Assembly (NCBI GenBank): GCA_002869855.2
Contig: NEWQ02000022.1
Span: forward strand, 23,528 to 58,251
Direction of reading: 5' to 3'
Origin: Nitrospira sp. CG24D
GTDB taxonomy: Bacteria > Nitrospirota > Nitrospiria > Nitrospirales > Nitrospiraceae
Length of the DNA: 34,724 nucleotides
Positions 15,800 through 23,965 of the stretch are shown in pieces (the first letter of the stretch is position 1; each line of letters begins with the position of its first letter). Below the pieces are notes generated by a model that saw only the letters and a program-made list of their open reading frames with translations, had not been told where the DNA came from and ran no database searches. The translations under genes were made by a program, and so were the position numbers.

Positions 15800-17230
15800 A
15801 TGGCTGATTCTGGGCAGCTCGAAAAATTCGGCATGACGGATCTGGAAGTGTTCCATGCTCTCGACCGGCTCAATGTCCGGGACGTGGACTATGCCGATCT
15901 CTATTTTGAGTCCCGGGTGTCGGAATCCGTCTCCATGGAAGAGGGGATCGTCAAGCGGGCTTCGAAGAGTATCTCCCAGGGAGTCGGGGTGCGGGCGACC
16001 GCCGGAGAAAAAACCGGGTTTGCCTATTCAGACGAGCTGACCAAGAAAGATTTGGAAATTGCGGCCGATACGGCCCGCTATATTGCCAATTCTCCCAAAG
16101 GAGATCGCAGTTTGCCTGTGCCGACGCAACGACGGCCGACGCGGGATCTCTATCCCGTCGAACGGGCGAAGGCCGAGGTGGCGACGGCGGACCGAGTGGC
16201 GCTGCTCAATGCGATCGATGCCGAGGCGCGGCGCTACGACCCGCGGATCAAAAATGTACTGGCTTCCTTTAATACGGAATATAAAGTGGTCGCCGTGGCG
16301 ACATCCGATGGCACCTTGATCGGAGATGTGCAGCCGTTGTCCCGGCTTCAAGTCACCTGTATCGCTGAAGAAAACGGCAATCGGCAGGTAGGATCATTCG
16401 GCGGGGGCGGGCGGGTCGGATTTGAGTTCTATCAGGAAGAGAGCCGCTATTTGGGATATGCCCGGGAGGCGGCTCGTGAGGCGATTCTGAATCTCTCTGC
16501 GGTCGATGCGCCGGCAGGAGTGATGCCGGTGGTGCTCGGCGGCGGATGGCCGGGCATTTTACTGCATGAGGCGATCGGCCACGGACTCGAATCGGACTTC
16601 AATCGGAAGAAGACCTCGGCCTTTTCCAACTTGATCGGCAAGCGCGTGGCGTCCGACGTCTGCACCATTGTGGATGACGGCACGCTCCCGTTTCGCCGCG
16701 GTTCGCTCAATATGGATGATGAAGGGACACCCACCGGACGCACGGTCTTGATCGAGAAAGGGATTCTTCGCGGCTATATCACCGACAAGCTGAACGCGCG
16801 GTTGATGGGTATTCCGTTGACCGGCAACGGACGGCGAGAAAGCTACCAAAGCATTGTGCTTCCTCGCATGACGAATACCTTCATGCTGGCCGGTGAGTCG
16901 GATCCGGACGACATCCTGAAGTCGGTCAAGCGCGGGTTGTATGCCGTGTCCTTCGGCGGTGGACAGGTGGATATCACCAGCGGGAAGTTTGTGTTCTCGG
17001 CGAGCGAAGCCTACTTGATTGAGGATGGGAAAATTACCAAGCCGGTCAAAGGGGCGACGCTGATCGGGAACGGTCCGGAGATCCTGACCAAGGTTTCGAT
17101 GGTCGGGCATGATTTGAAGTTGGATAACGGGATCGGCACCTGCGGCAAGGACGGCCAGTCCGTGCCGGTTGGAGTGGGATTGCCGACCTTGAAGATTGAT
17201 GAAATCACCGTCGGCGGGACGCAGCGATAA
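15800..17230 (+). CDS. tldD: TldD metalloprotease subunit
   Basis: A 476-residue active subunit of the TldD/TldE heterodimeric zinc protease, which degrades unfolded peptides and matures microcin B17 and CcdA in E. coli. The metal motif HExxxH is present as HEAIGH at residues 256-261, within WPGILLHEAIGHGLESDF. Other family features include the N-terminal strand with ESVSMEEGIVKRAS and the C-terminal block LTKVSMVGHDLKLDNGIGTCGKDGQ. The ATG at 15800 is chosen over the GTG just before it because GAGGGG lies eight bases upstream. The length is close to E. coli TldD (481). tldE follows after one base. No RiPP precursor or toxin-antitoxin genes are obvious nearby, so the natural substrate is unknown. 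Confidence 0.95.
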   Translation: MADSGQLEKFGMTDLEVFHALDRLNVRDVDYADLYFESRVSESVSMEEGIVKRASKSISQGVGVRATAGEKTGFAYSDELTKKDLEIAADTARYIANSPKGDRSLPVPTQRRPTRDLYPVERAKAEVATADRVALLNAIDAEARRYDPRIKNVLASFNTEYKVVAVATSDGTLIGDVQPLSRLQVTCIAEENGNRQVGSFGGGGRVGFEFYQEESRYLGYAREAAREAILNLSAVDAPAGVMPVVLGGGWPGILLHEAIGHGLESDFNRKKTSAFSNLIGKRVASDVCTIVDDGTLPFRRGSLNMDDEGTPTGRTVLIEKGILRGYITDKLNARLMGIPLTGNGRRESYQSIVLPRMTNTFMLAGESDPDDILKSVKRGLYAVSFGGGQVDITSGKFVFSASEAYLIEDGKITKPVKGATLIGNGPEILTKVSMVGHDLKLDNGIGTCGKDGQSVPVGVGLPTLKIDEITVGGTQR

Positions 17231-17231
17231 A

Positions 17232-18599
17232 ATGAGCAACTTGCCTCAACAGACCAACGGGTATGCGCAATTGGCTGCGGACGTGCTCGCCCGGGCCAAA
17301 CAGTGCGGCGCGACGGAGGCCGACATCGTGGTCGCCGACGGAGAAACATTTTCCGTCCAGGTGCGCGTCGGCGTGGTGGATCGCTTGAGCAAGGCTCGCG
17401 AGAAGCGGCTGGGGCTGCGGGTGTTTGTCGGGAAACGGTCCGCAACGACTTCGACCTCTGACTTTTCTGTCGACTCATTGCATCGCCTGGTCGATGAGAC
17501 CTGCACGCTGGCAAAAGCGGTGGTGCCGGATGAGATGTCGGGGCTGCCAGAGGCATCGCAGATGGCGACCGACTGGCCGGACCTGGACCTCTATGACAGC
17601 ACCAAGCTCGGGACCGATCAGCAGATCGATCTGGCGAAGCGGGCGGAGTCGGCGGCCCTGTCGGCGGATCCTCGTATGACGAACTCGGAGGGGGGCGAAT
17701 TTGACTCGTCGTCCGGCCGGGTCGTATTGGCCAACAGCCATGGATTTGTCGGTGAGTACCGCAGCTCGAGTTTTTCTATTTCGGTCTCTCCCATCGCTAC
17801 GGATGCTGCCACCGGCGGGATGCAGCGGGATGCGTGGTATGAAGTGCAGCGCAAGTTCAGCCTGATGGCGTCCCCCGAGTCGATCGGCCAGGAAGCGGCG
17901 CGACGCACATTACGTCGTCTTGGCGGGCGCAAGGTGTCCACGAAGCGGGTGCCAGTGATTTTCGACCAGGATGCCGCCGGAAGTCTCCTCGGCAATCTCT
18001 GTAGCGCGATTTCAGGCTACTCGCTCTACAAGCGGGCCTCATTTCTCCTCGATCAACTCGGCAATCGGATCGCGTCAGAGCATCTGACGATCTATGATGA
18101 CGGGCGCATGGAGGGCGGGCTTGGCTCCCGTCCATTTGACGGCGAAGGACTGGCTACGCGCAAGAACACGATCGTCGAACGGGGTGTGCTGAAAAGTTAT
18201 CTGCTCGACTCCTACTCCGGTAAGAAGTTGGGTATGCCGTCGACAGGGAATGCCTCGCGGAGTGTGGGGGAGAGTCCCTCGGTTGGACCCACTAATTTTT
18301 ATCTGGTTCCCGGTACGAAGACGCTGCAGGAGATGATCGAGTCGGTCAAGGAGGGGCTGTACGTGACCGAACTGATCGGATTCGGGATCAATATGGTGAC
18401 CGGGGACTATTCCCGCGGTGCCTGCGGCTTTTGGATCGAGAACGGAGAACTCGCATATCCCGTCGAAGAGATTACGATCGCCGGCAATCTGAAACAGATG
18501 TTTACCGACATTGAAACGGTGGGAAGCGACCTGGTGTTTCGTGGCCGGATTGCCAGTCCGAGCCTGAAACTGGGCGAATTGATGGTGGCGGGAAACTAG
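17232..18599 (+). CDS. tldE: TldE/PmbA metalloprotease partner subunit
   Basis: A 455-residue paralogue of TldD and second subunit of the TldD/E protease. It aligns in overall order with TldD (an N-terminal VRVGVVDRLSKAREKRLGLRVF strand region, a central barrel, a C-terminal NGELAYPVEEITIAGNL block) but the HExxxH metal motif is absent, as expected for the non-catalytic partner. The ATG at 17232 lies one base after the tldD stop, so translation is probably coupled. There is no strong ribosome site. The length agrees with E. coli PmbA (450). It is cytoplasmic, with no signal peptide. Confidence 0.94.
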   Translation: MSNLPQQTNGYAQLAADVLARAKQCGATEADIVVADGETFSVQVRVGVVDRLSKAREKRLGLRVFVGKRSATTSTSDFSVDSLHRLVDETCTLAKAVVPDEMSGLPEASQMATDWPDLDLYDSTKLGTDQQIDLAKRAESAALSADPRMTNSEGGEFDSSSGRVVLANSHGFVGEYRSSSFSISVSPIATDAATGGMQRDAWYEVQRKFSLMASPESIGQEAARRTLRRLGGRKVSTKRVPVIFDQDAAGSLLGNLCSAISGYSLYKRASFLLDQLGNRIASEHLTIYDDGRMEGGLGSRPFDGEGLATRKNTIVERGVLKSYLLDSYSGKKLGMPSTGNASRSVGESPSVGPTNFYLVPGTKTLQEMIESVKEGLYVTELIGFGINMVTGDYSRGACGFWIENGELAYPVEEITIAGNLKQMFTDIETVGSDLVFRGRIASPSLKLGELMVAGN

Positions 18600-18621
18600 G
18601 GCGATGAAGAGGGGGCAGGCG

Positions 18622-19179
18622 ATGCGATCTCTGGTACGGGGCATGATGATCCTGGCAGTACTGGCGCTTCCTGGGGCGGGCTTTGCCGCAGAATTTTTGC
18701 TGACAAGTCCGACGATCAAGGATCACAGCACGATCGGCAATGACCATGTGTTTAACGGATTCGGCTGCACCGGTCAGAATGTCTCGCCGCAACTGCAGTG
18801 GGAGCATGCACCCAAAGACACCAAGAGTTTTGCGCTCACTGTGTATGATCCTGACGCGCCGACCGGCAGCGGCTGGTGGCACTGGGTCATTTTCAACATG
18901 GCTCCCACCGTGACCTCGCTGCCGTCAGGGGCCGGCAAGCCGGACAGTCAGTCGGCACCCCTGGGGAGCATTCAAAGCATGACGGATTTCGGCCTGCCCG
19001 GATACGGAGGACCTTGTCCTCCGACTGGCGACAAGCCCCATCGGTACATCTTCACCCTGTATGCGTTGAAGGTGGATCAGCTTCCGCTCAAGCAGGAGGC
19101 CTCAGGCGCGATGGTCGGCTACTATCTGAAGCAAAACGCGCTGGCCAAAGCGTCATTCACGGCCATGTACGGCCGATAA
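18622..19179 (+). CDS. Exported PEBP-family protein (YbhB/YbcL type)
   Basis: A 185-residue phosphatidylethanolamine-binding-protein homologue. The ATG at 18622 is chosen because GAGGGGG lies six bases upstream and it yields a clean signal peptide (basic start, hydrophobic core MILAVLAL, cut after GFAA near residue 23); an ATG at 18604 would add six residues. The mature domain has the PEBP ligand-site motifs: YDPDAP, then WWHWVIFNM, and GPCPPTGDKPHRYIF, whose Asp, His and Pro residues line the anion pocket. Mature Cys residues in FGCTGQN and GGPCPP may form a disulphide. Members act in ligand binding or protease inhibition, but bacterial functions are poorly known. It follows tldE by 22 bases and may share its transcript. 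Confidence 0.9.
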   Translation: MRSLVRGMMILAVLALPGAGFAAEFLLTSPTIKDHSTIGNDHVFNGFGCTGQNVSPQLQWEHAPKDTKSFALTVYDPDAPTGSGWWHWVIFNMAPTVTSLPSGAGKPDSQSAPLGSIQSMTDFGLPGYGGPCPPTGDKPHRYIFTLYALKVDQLPLKQEASGAMVGYYLKQNALAKASFTAMYGR

Positions 19180-19231
19180 GCGAGAAGACATCGCAGGCAA
19201 GATCACGACGGTTTGTGTGAAGGGACAACAG

Positions 19232-19699
19232 ATGGCGCTTGATGCTGAATTGGGAAAGAAAATGTTGCAGCTGATCACGTCGCGCTATGACGATCGGCAT
19301 TGGCGGAAGAAGATTGAGAAGACGTTGAGCTTGCCTCAGTCCGGTGTCGCCGATCCGATCCAGCAGCAACTGTTCATGTATTTGAAAATCGGGCTCAAAG
19401 CCTACAAGTCACGCCGCGCCGATCCCGATGCCTGGATTATCGGCGGATATGCGACGAAAGAAGTGATCGATCGTGCGAAGTTTCAGCCTCAACTCGTCGG
19501 TCCCGATCTGAAGAAAGAGGACATCGCGTTTCTGGGGACCGATCCCGGTGACGACGTGACCGAGGGGTGGTGGGATGAGATGCTGGTGCAGTGGTTTGAT
19601 GTACCTGAAGAAGTGAAGCCTGCCGAAGGTGAAGAAGAGGGCAAGGCTGACGAGGCCGAGTCCGCCGCCACGGTAGAGGGACAATCCTCGAAGACGTAG
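19232..19699 (+). CDS. Protein of unknown function with acidic C-terminal tail
   Basis: A 155-residue protein I do not recognise. The ATG at 19232 has AGGG seven bases upstream; a GTG frame from 19217 is less likely. Residues 1-110 look helical and globular, with aromatic-rich stretches (DDRHWRKKIEK, GTDPGDDVTEGWWDEML). From about residue 128 it becomes a low-complexity tail of Glu, Ala, Gly and Lys (EGEEEGKADEAES). There is no signal peptide, so it is probably cytoplasmic. It closes the tldD-tldE-PEBP run, 52 bases after the PEBP gene, and is followed by a convergent hairpin. An adaptor or RNA/protein-binding role would be guesswork. Confidence 0.75.
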   Translation: MALDAELGKKMLQLITSRYDDRHWRKKIEKTLSLPQSGVADPIQQQLFMYLKIGLKAYKSRRADPDAWIIGGYATKEVIDRAKFQPQLVGPDLKKEDIAFLGTDPGDDVTEGWWDEMLVQWFDVPEEVKPAEGEEEGKADEAESAATVEGQSSKT

Positions 19700-19723
19700 T
19701 TGGTTTTCCCTGCCGCACCGGGT

Positions 19724-19744
19724 CGCCTGTCGATCGGACAGGCG
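19724..19744. terminator. Hairpin between convergent genes
   Basis: The arms CGCCTGTC and GACAGGCG are perfectly paired around GATCG. The hairpin lies 24 bases after the stop of the plus-strand gene (19699) and directly next to the stop of the minus-strand glycosylase gene (19745). It probably serves as a shared terminator, although neither side has a U-tract. Confidence 0.5.
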
Positions 19745-20395
19745 CTAGAACAGGTCCATTTGAGTCGGGTGTGGCGGGTCGATCTGGAGCGTCGGTGCTG
19801 CCGGGGACGCAGCCGATGTGGCCTCGGCCGGTTTCGTGTTCCGGTCGAGGAATTCTTTCAGCTTTTTGAAATCCGCTTTCAACGTGTCGAGCAGTCCGCC
19901 CTGATGCAGCGCCGCCGCCGGGTGGAGCAACGGGAACAGTACGAAGTCCTTCATGTAGAAGGCCTGCGCCTTGACCTTCGTAATGCCGACTTTCCGTTCC
20001 AGCAGCGTTTGCGTCGCCCAGTTTCCCAGCGTGCAGACCAACTTCGGACGAATCAACTGAATCTGCTGTAGTAGAAACGGTTTACAGATCTCCACTTCAT
20101 CCAACTCAGGATCGCGGTTTTCAGGCGGCCGGCACTTGATGACATTGGCAATGTAAATATCATCGCGTGAGAGATTGGCCGATTGCAGCAGGTCGTTGAG
20201 AATTTTCCCCGCCGCGCCGACAAACGGCTCGCCCTTCAGGTCCTCATTCGCTCCCGGCGCTTCACCGACGAACATGATACTGGCATGCGGGTTTCCCACA
20301 CCGAAGACAACCTGGCTGCGTCCCAGCTTGGACAGCTTGCAGCGCTGGCAGTTATGCAGAGACTTGGCGAGATCCTGAAGCGGGGTTGTGGTCAT
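19745..20395 (-). CDS. Type-4 (iron-sulfur) uracil-DNA glycosylase
   Basis: A 216-residue base-excision repair enzyme that removes uracil from DNA. The family-4 motifs are clear: GEAPGANEDLKGEPFVG (about 44-60), with the active-site Glu and Phe, and the C-terminal HPAAAL motif that inserts into the DNA. Four cysteines, Cys16 and Cys19 in NCQRC, Cys88 in VIKCRPP and Cys104 in EICKP, are in the spacing expected for the [4Fe-4S] cluster. The last 35 residues are a Pro/Ala/Thr-rich tail ending in the motif QMDLF, which resembles a beta-clamp-binding peptide (Qxx-hydrophobic-x-Phe). The start ATG at 20395 has GAGG five bases upstream and its own promoter. Confidence 0.94.
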   Translation of the reverse strand: MTTTPLQDLAKSLHNCQRCKLSKLGRSQVVFGVGNPHASIMFVGEAPGANEDLKGEPFVGAAGKILNDLLQSANLSRDDIYIANVIKCRPPENRDPELDEVEICKPFLLQQIQLIRPKLVCTLGNWATQTLLERKVGITKVKAQAFYMKDFVLFPLLHPAAALHQGGLLDTLKADFKKLKEFLDRNTKPAEATSAASPAAPTLQIDPPHPTQMDLF

Positions 20396-20422
20396 GATGG
20401 CCTCGGAACCAGTTGGAGGCGT

Positions 20423-20451
20423 ATCTTAGGAAGGCTGGTGTGGGTTGTCAA
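20423..20451 (-). promoter_or_regulatory. Predicted promoter of the uracil-DNA glycosylase gene
   Basis: On the minus strand a perfect -35 TTGACA (20451-20446) is followed after exactly 17 bases by TAAGAT (20428-20423). Transcription would begin about 20 bases before the ATG at 20395. A TATAAT also occurs further upstream (20488-20483) but has no matching -35. Confidence 0.6.
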
Positions 20452-20510
20452 TGCGTCAAGATGGGAACAGGGTGTATGGGGAATTATACAAAACCAGCAC
20501 AGGCATCACG

Positions 20511-20825
20511 CTACTCCACTCGGTAACCCTTAGCTGCCAGACAGGTATCGCGCATCGCGTTGATGGTTGAGAGTCCGTGCAGCGCGCGCGCGTGGTCTGC
20601 GGGGCTCTGGGGGCCTGAGCCGAAGGGAAAGGGAGAACTCTGGCTGTAAAAATGTTGATCGTTGGCCAGCCGGGCTTTGTATTCACACTCCATGTAATCG
20701 CGGTCCACGTCGGCCCGGTTATACCCGGAGGGATGGCCGCCACGGTCATAGGGATTCGATGCGCAGCCGGATAGGCCGATCAGCATAATTCCTAAGACCT
20801 GTATGGCCGTAGTGTGAGCGATCAT
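20511..20825 (-). CDS. Small putative lipoprotein of unknown function
   Basis: A 104-residue protein with a lipoprotein signal peptide: a hydrophobic segment (VLGIMLIGL) ends in the lipobox LSGC with Cys21. After a Ser/Asn/Pro/Gly-rich linker, the mature part is hydrophilic with three conserved-looking aromatic/Cys features (DYMECEYKAR, NAMRDTCLAAKGYR). The pairing of two cysteines with the final KGYR is common in small outer-membrane or periplasmic lipoproteins of unknown role. It lies 33 bases after hpnE on the same strand and probably belongs to that operon. Start ATG at 20825. Confidence 0.75.
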   Translation of the reverse strand: MIAHTTAIQVLGIMLIGLSGCASNPYDRGGHPSGYNRADVDRDYMECEYKARLANDQHFYSQSSPFPFGSGPQSPADHARALHGLSTINAMRDTCLAAKGYRVE

Positions 20826-20858
20826 GAATTCATACGTATCAGTTGATAAGAGACGGGG

Positions 20859-22163
20859 TCAAGACGGGGAGCCAGTGATGGCGGTGACGCATCGACGTGC
20901 ACTGACGACGGCGCCCTCGCTGGAAGTTGGCCAGCCGGTATCGGTCCATGGGCCGGCGACCAGCAAGTTCTGCACGGGGCTTTGCTGAATCGGGCGGAGT
21001 ATCGTTGCCCCCGATGTGAGCGACAGTGCTGCCCGTGGGCGGCGATGGAGAGCGATGGGATTCAGCCGTATTGTCTGGAGGGCAGGGAACAGGCGCTGGA
21101 GTTCCTGTTTGGCCAGGTCGATGAGATCGGCCTCGGTTCGTTCAATAAACGGGACATCGCCGACCACCGACAATTCATACAGGGCTGTTGAAGGATCCGC
21201 AGTCGACACTGTGACAGATTGGAATCCCTGCCCGGGCAGGAGCACGAGGCGGGGAATGGCCGCCGGTGCTGATCCAGTCAAGTGGACGGATATGGCGGGG
21301 AGATCCGTCAAGTCGCTCAGCTGTGAGAAATATCCATACCGGGTGAGCAGCCGATCCGGAAGGAGCTTCAGGAGCGCGTGATGCGGTATTCCAGACAGGT
21401 ACCAGGTCGCTTGCATCATGTGCCCATCGCACAGGCGGATATGGTCGATGCGATGCTGGCCAAATTGAATATGGGGGAGGTCTGTTTGTGTCAGCACCTG
21501 TGCGCCCACGGTTGATAAGGCGGATTTCAGTTGGTGATGCAGGCGTCGGAGGTGTGAGCTGCTGAGCTTTGTGCATGAGGATGCGCGCGCATCGGTGAGA
21601 AAGGGAGGCGTTAGGGCTCTTGCACAGGAGGCGGCAGAGAGATCGGTCAGTGCGTTGCCTGTGAGGAATCGGACGAGAGGCGACCAGATGTGGTCACGCG
21701 CGGATTGGCTTTGACCGATCGATGCCAGCCAGGTTTCGGCGGTGCGCTGGTCCAGGGTGGTCGGGGCGGAGATCTCCTGTTCCCAGATTCGTTCGAGATA
21801 GGAGAGGAGCTGCCAGCGATCATTCCAGAACAGGCCGCGAAAGCGAACGAGTCCGGCGATCCAATGGAGTGATCCGGGAAGCGCCGTGGCCCTGTAGGAG
21901 ACAATGCGTCCGTCAGGCAAGAAAAACTCAAGAGGGGTGGCCGGGTCTCGTGCCGGGGGCTCTGATCCAGGGAGGGCGCCGAGCAACGTGTGTATTTCTC
22001 GATGGCAGCCAAGGATATGCTCAGATGCCGAGAGATCATCTGCCCAACTGGGGTGTTCGATGAGCGTCAGGTGATATCCCTGCCGGGCAAGTTCGTAGGC
22101 GGCGACCAGGCTTGCGAGCGAGGTGCCGAGGATGACAACAGACTCTGCGGATGGAGTGGTCAC
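20859..22163 (-). CDS. hpnE: FAD-dependent hydroxysqualene dehydroxylase-like protein, HpnE
   Basis: A 434-residue protein of the amine-oxidase/phytoene-desaturase superfamily. In the HpnCDE route HpnE reduces hydroxysqualene to squalene using FAD. The N-terminal dinucleotide-binding strand is recognisable (VVILGTSLASLVAAYELARQ, ending with an acidic residue in LIE) but the usual GxGxxG reads GTSLAS (residues 13-18), with two glycines replaced by Ser. The C-terminal flavin-binding motif AGPWTDTGWPTSSEGAV is intact and typical for HpnE. Its start overlaps the end of hpnD by four bases (ATGA type), showing coupling. The overlap with hpnD makes the hpnE assignment more likely than a carotenoid desaturase. 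hpnC is not visible in the window. Confidence 0.82.
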   Translation of the reverse strand: MTTPSAESVVILGTSLASLVAAYELARQGYHLTLIEHPSWADDLSASEHILGCHREIHTLLGALPGSEPPARDPATPLEFFLPDGRIVSYRATALPGSLHWIAGLVRFRGLFWNDRWQLLSYLERIWEQEISAPTTLDQRTAETWLASIGQSQSARDHIWSPLVRFLTGNALTDLSAASCARALTPPFLTDARASSCTKLSSSHLRRLHHQLKSALSTVGAQVLTQTDLPHIQFGQHRIDHIRLCDGHMMQATWYLSGIPHHALLKLLPDRLLTRYGYFSQLSDLTDLPAISVHLTGSAPAAIPRLVLLPGQGFQSVTVSTADPSTALYELSVVGDVPFIERTEADLIDLAKQELQRLFPALQTIRLNPIALHRRPRAALSLTSGATILRPIQQSPVQNLLVAGPWTDTGWPTSSEGAVVSARRCVTAITGSPS

Positions 22164-23020
22164 GAGAAACGGGAGCGAAGCCAGATTCCTGCGGCAATCG
22201 CCAGGCGATGACTGGTGGTCAGACGGATGCGCGGGCCGAACACCTGGTACTCGGAGGCTTCGATCTTCTTTAAAATTCGGGAGTAGATCCCGCGCATGAT
22301 CTCTGCAACCGTCAGGGCGCGGCGCTCGTGCGGCGGGAGGGCCATCAGTGCTGCTCGGGCTTTGTCATAGTACTGCCGGGCGCGTGCGGCTTCATGCTGC
22401 ATCAATTTCTGGAATTCCGGTGAATAGGTCTGTTGCCGCAGAGCTTTTTCTGAATATTTGCAGGCTTTCAAGTCTTCAAGCGGGAGGTAGATGCGGTTTT
22501 GCGCCGCGTCGGTGCCCACGTCCCGCAGAATGTTGGTGAGTTGGAAGGCCATGCCGAGATCCACGGCGTAGTCCTGTGCCCGGGCCGAGGTTGCGCCGAA
22601 GATGTGCAGGCAGATGAGGCCCACGACGGACGCGACGCGGTAGCAATAGGATGACAGCTCGTTGAATGTAACGTAGCGGTTGTTATGCAGATCCATCTCC
22701 ACGCCCTTGATCAATTCTTCAAAATAGACCTTGGGGATCGCGAGCGCTTTCACATGGTGCGCCAGACTGATCGTGATCGGCCATGTCGGCGTGCCGTGAT
22801 AGACGGCCTCCAGCTCCGCGCGCCATTTGACGAGCTCTTCCTGCGGCTGACTGCCGGCGGGCGGCTCATCTACCGCACTATCGACAGCTTTGCAGAACGC
22901 ATACACCGTATACATCGCGCTGCGGCGTGCCTTGGGGAGAAAGAGAAATGAGTAGTAGAAATTGCTGCCGCTTGCTTTCGTGAGTGCGGTGCAATAGGCC
23001 TGGGCTTCATCGACAGTCAT
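22160..23020 (-). CDS. hpnD: Presqualene diphosphate synthase, HpnD (squalene/phytoene synthase family)
   Basis: A 286-residue head-to-head prenyltransferase, expected to join two farnesyl diphosphates to presqualene diphosphate. Both Asp-rich metal motifs are intact: DSAVD at 47-51 (Asp47, Asp51) and NILRDVGTD at 163-171 (Asp167, Asp171). The surrounding helices (YTVYAFCKAVD, AYRVA-type YCYRVASVVGL) are standard for the squalene/phytoene synthase family. Alternatives are HpnC or a phytoene synthase (CrtB). The adjacent hpnE and the common order favour HpnD, but the two are hard to separate by eye. Overlaps: the ATG overlaps the stop of the BtuF-like gene by four bases, and its end overlaps hpnE. 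Confidence 0.85.
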   Translation of the reverse strand: MTVDEAQAYCTALTKASGSNFYYSFLFLPKARRSAMYTVYAFCKAVDSAVDEPPAGSQPQEELVKWRAELEAVYHGTPTWPITISLAHHVKALAIPKVYFEELIKGVEMDLHNNRYVTFNELSSYCYRVASVVGLICLHIFGATSARAQDYAVDLGMAFQLTNILRDVGTDAAQNRIYLPLEDLKACKYSEKALRQQTYSPEFQKLMQHEAARARQYYDKARAALMALPPHERRALTVAEIMRGIYSRILKKIEASEYQVFGPRIRLTTSHRLAIAAGIWLRSRFS

Positions 23021-23952
23021 GAGCGGGACTCCACGGAGAGCATAGAGGCCGACAGGCGGACAGCCTGTGCGGGGTTCAAGTGGTGCGATGGCCTCGGGTG
23101 AAGGATGGTGGAGAGTAGCTCCACGCCATCAACGAGCCGTGGGCCGGGACGGCTGAAGTAGGCATTGGCATCGAGGACATAGGTTTCTGGCCAGCGGGGG
23201 AGCTGCGCGGACCATGGCGTAGTGCTGTTCTCAAGAAGGCCGAGGTCATCTACGGTTCGTTGAACGGAATACCCGCAGGGCATGATGAGCAGGATGTCCG
23301 GGTTCGCGTCCGTGACTTCCTTCCAGGTGGTTTGACGCGATGGTTGATCGTGGCGGCCCAGCACATCTTCACCGCCTGCGAGGGCCACCATTTCAGGTAC
23401 CCAGTGGCCGGCAATATAAAGAGGGTCGAGCCATTCCAGGCAGACGACGCGCGGACGAGTAGGGTGCGTCCTTGCGGAGACTTGATCGAGCCGGCCGCGT
23501 AAGGAACGGAGCAACCGTTGGCCGCGGTCGGCCGCTCCCACGGCCTGAGCGATGCGCTCGATGTCGCGCAGCATGTCTTCCAATGACGTCGGATTCAGCG
23601 TCACGAGGCGTGGCGCGTCGGGGAGTGCGGTCATGGCCTGGGTCAATTGGTCGGGCGTCACGGCGCAGACATGGCACAAATCCTGAGTCAAGATGACGTC
23701 CGGGCGAGCCTCAATAAGGCGTTGCTCGTTGAGACGATAGAGCCGTTGACCGGCACTCACGAGTTGTTTGACGGCTCGATCGATGGCGTCACTAGAGAGG
23801 GTGTACTGATCAATCACCGACTCAACGACTGATGGGATGTGGCGGACGGATTCCGGATAGTCGCACTCGTGGCTGACGGCCACCAATTGGCCTGTGAGGT
23901 CGAGCGCAGCCACGACTTCTGTGGCGCCGGGGACCAGCGAGCAGATACGCAT
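23017..23952 (-). CDS. Cobalamin-binding BtuF-like protein without a signal peptide
   Basis: A 311-residue helical-backbone metal receptor (BtuF/TroA-like) protein. The start ATG at 23952 yields MRICSLVPGATEVVAAL, the first beta strand of the domain, so no signal peptide is present; a longer frame reaches 24048 but overlaps the HAD gene and lacks one too. The SHECDYPES motif, the TQDLCHVCAV segment, a WLDPLYIAGHWVPEM block and YFSRPGPR near the C-terminus match the cytoplasmic cobalamin-binding COG0614 group. No BtuC/BtuD transport genes are adjacent. It sits between the HAD phosphatase (13 bases upstream) and hpnD (4-base overlap), evidently in one operon. A true vitamin B12 carrier role is inferred from family; why it sits with squalene genes is unclear. 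Confidence 0.82.
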   Translation of the reverse strand: MRICSLVPGATEVVAALDLTGQLVAVSHECDYPESVRHIPSVVESVIDQYTLSSDAIDRAVKQLVSAGQRLYRLNEQRLIEARPDVILTQDLCHVCAVTPDQLTQAMTALPDAPRLVTLNPTSLEDMLRDIERIAQAVGAADRGQRLLRSLRGRLDQVSARTHPTRPRVVCLEWLDPLYIAGHWVPEMVALAGGEDVLGRHDQPSRQTTWKEVTDANPDILLIMPCGYSVQRTVDDLGLLENSTTPWSAQLPRWPETYVLDANAYFSRPGPRLVDGVELLSTILHPRPSHHLNPAQAVRLSASMLSVESRS

Positions 23953-23965
23953 TACAGTCTGATCC

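Noticed and set aside
16559..17239. 226-residue minus-strand open frame opposite tldD
   Set aside because: tldD is certain from HEAIGH and the family blocks; this frame is a shadow.
18604..18621. Upstream ATG as start of the PEBP gene
   Set aside because: The second ATG at 18622 has a much better ribosome site and gives a normal signal peptide.
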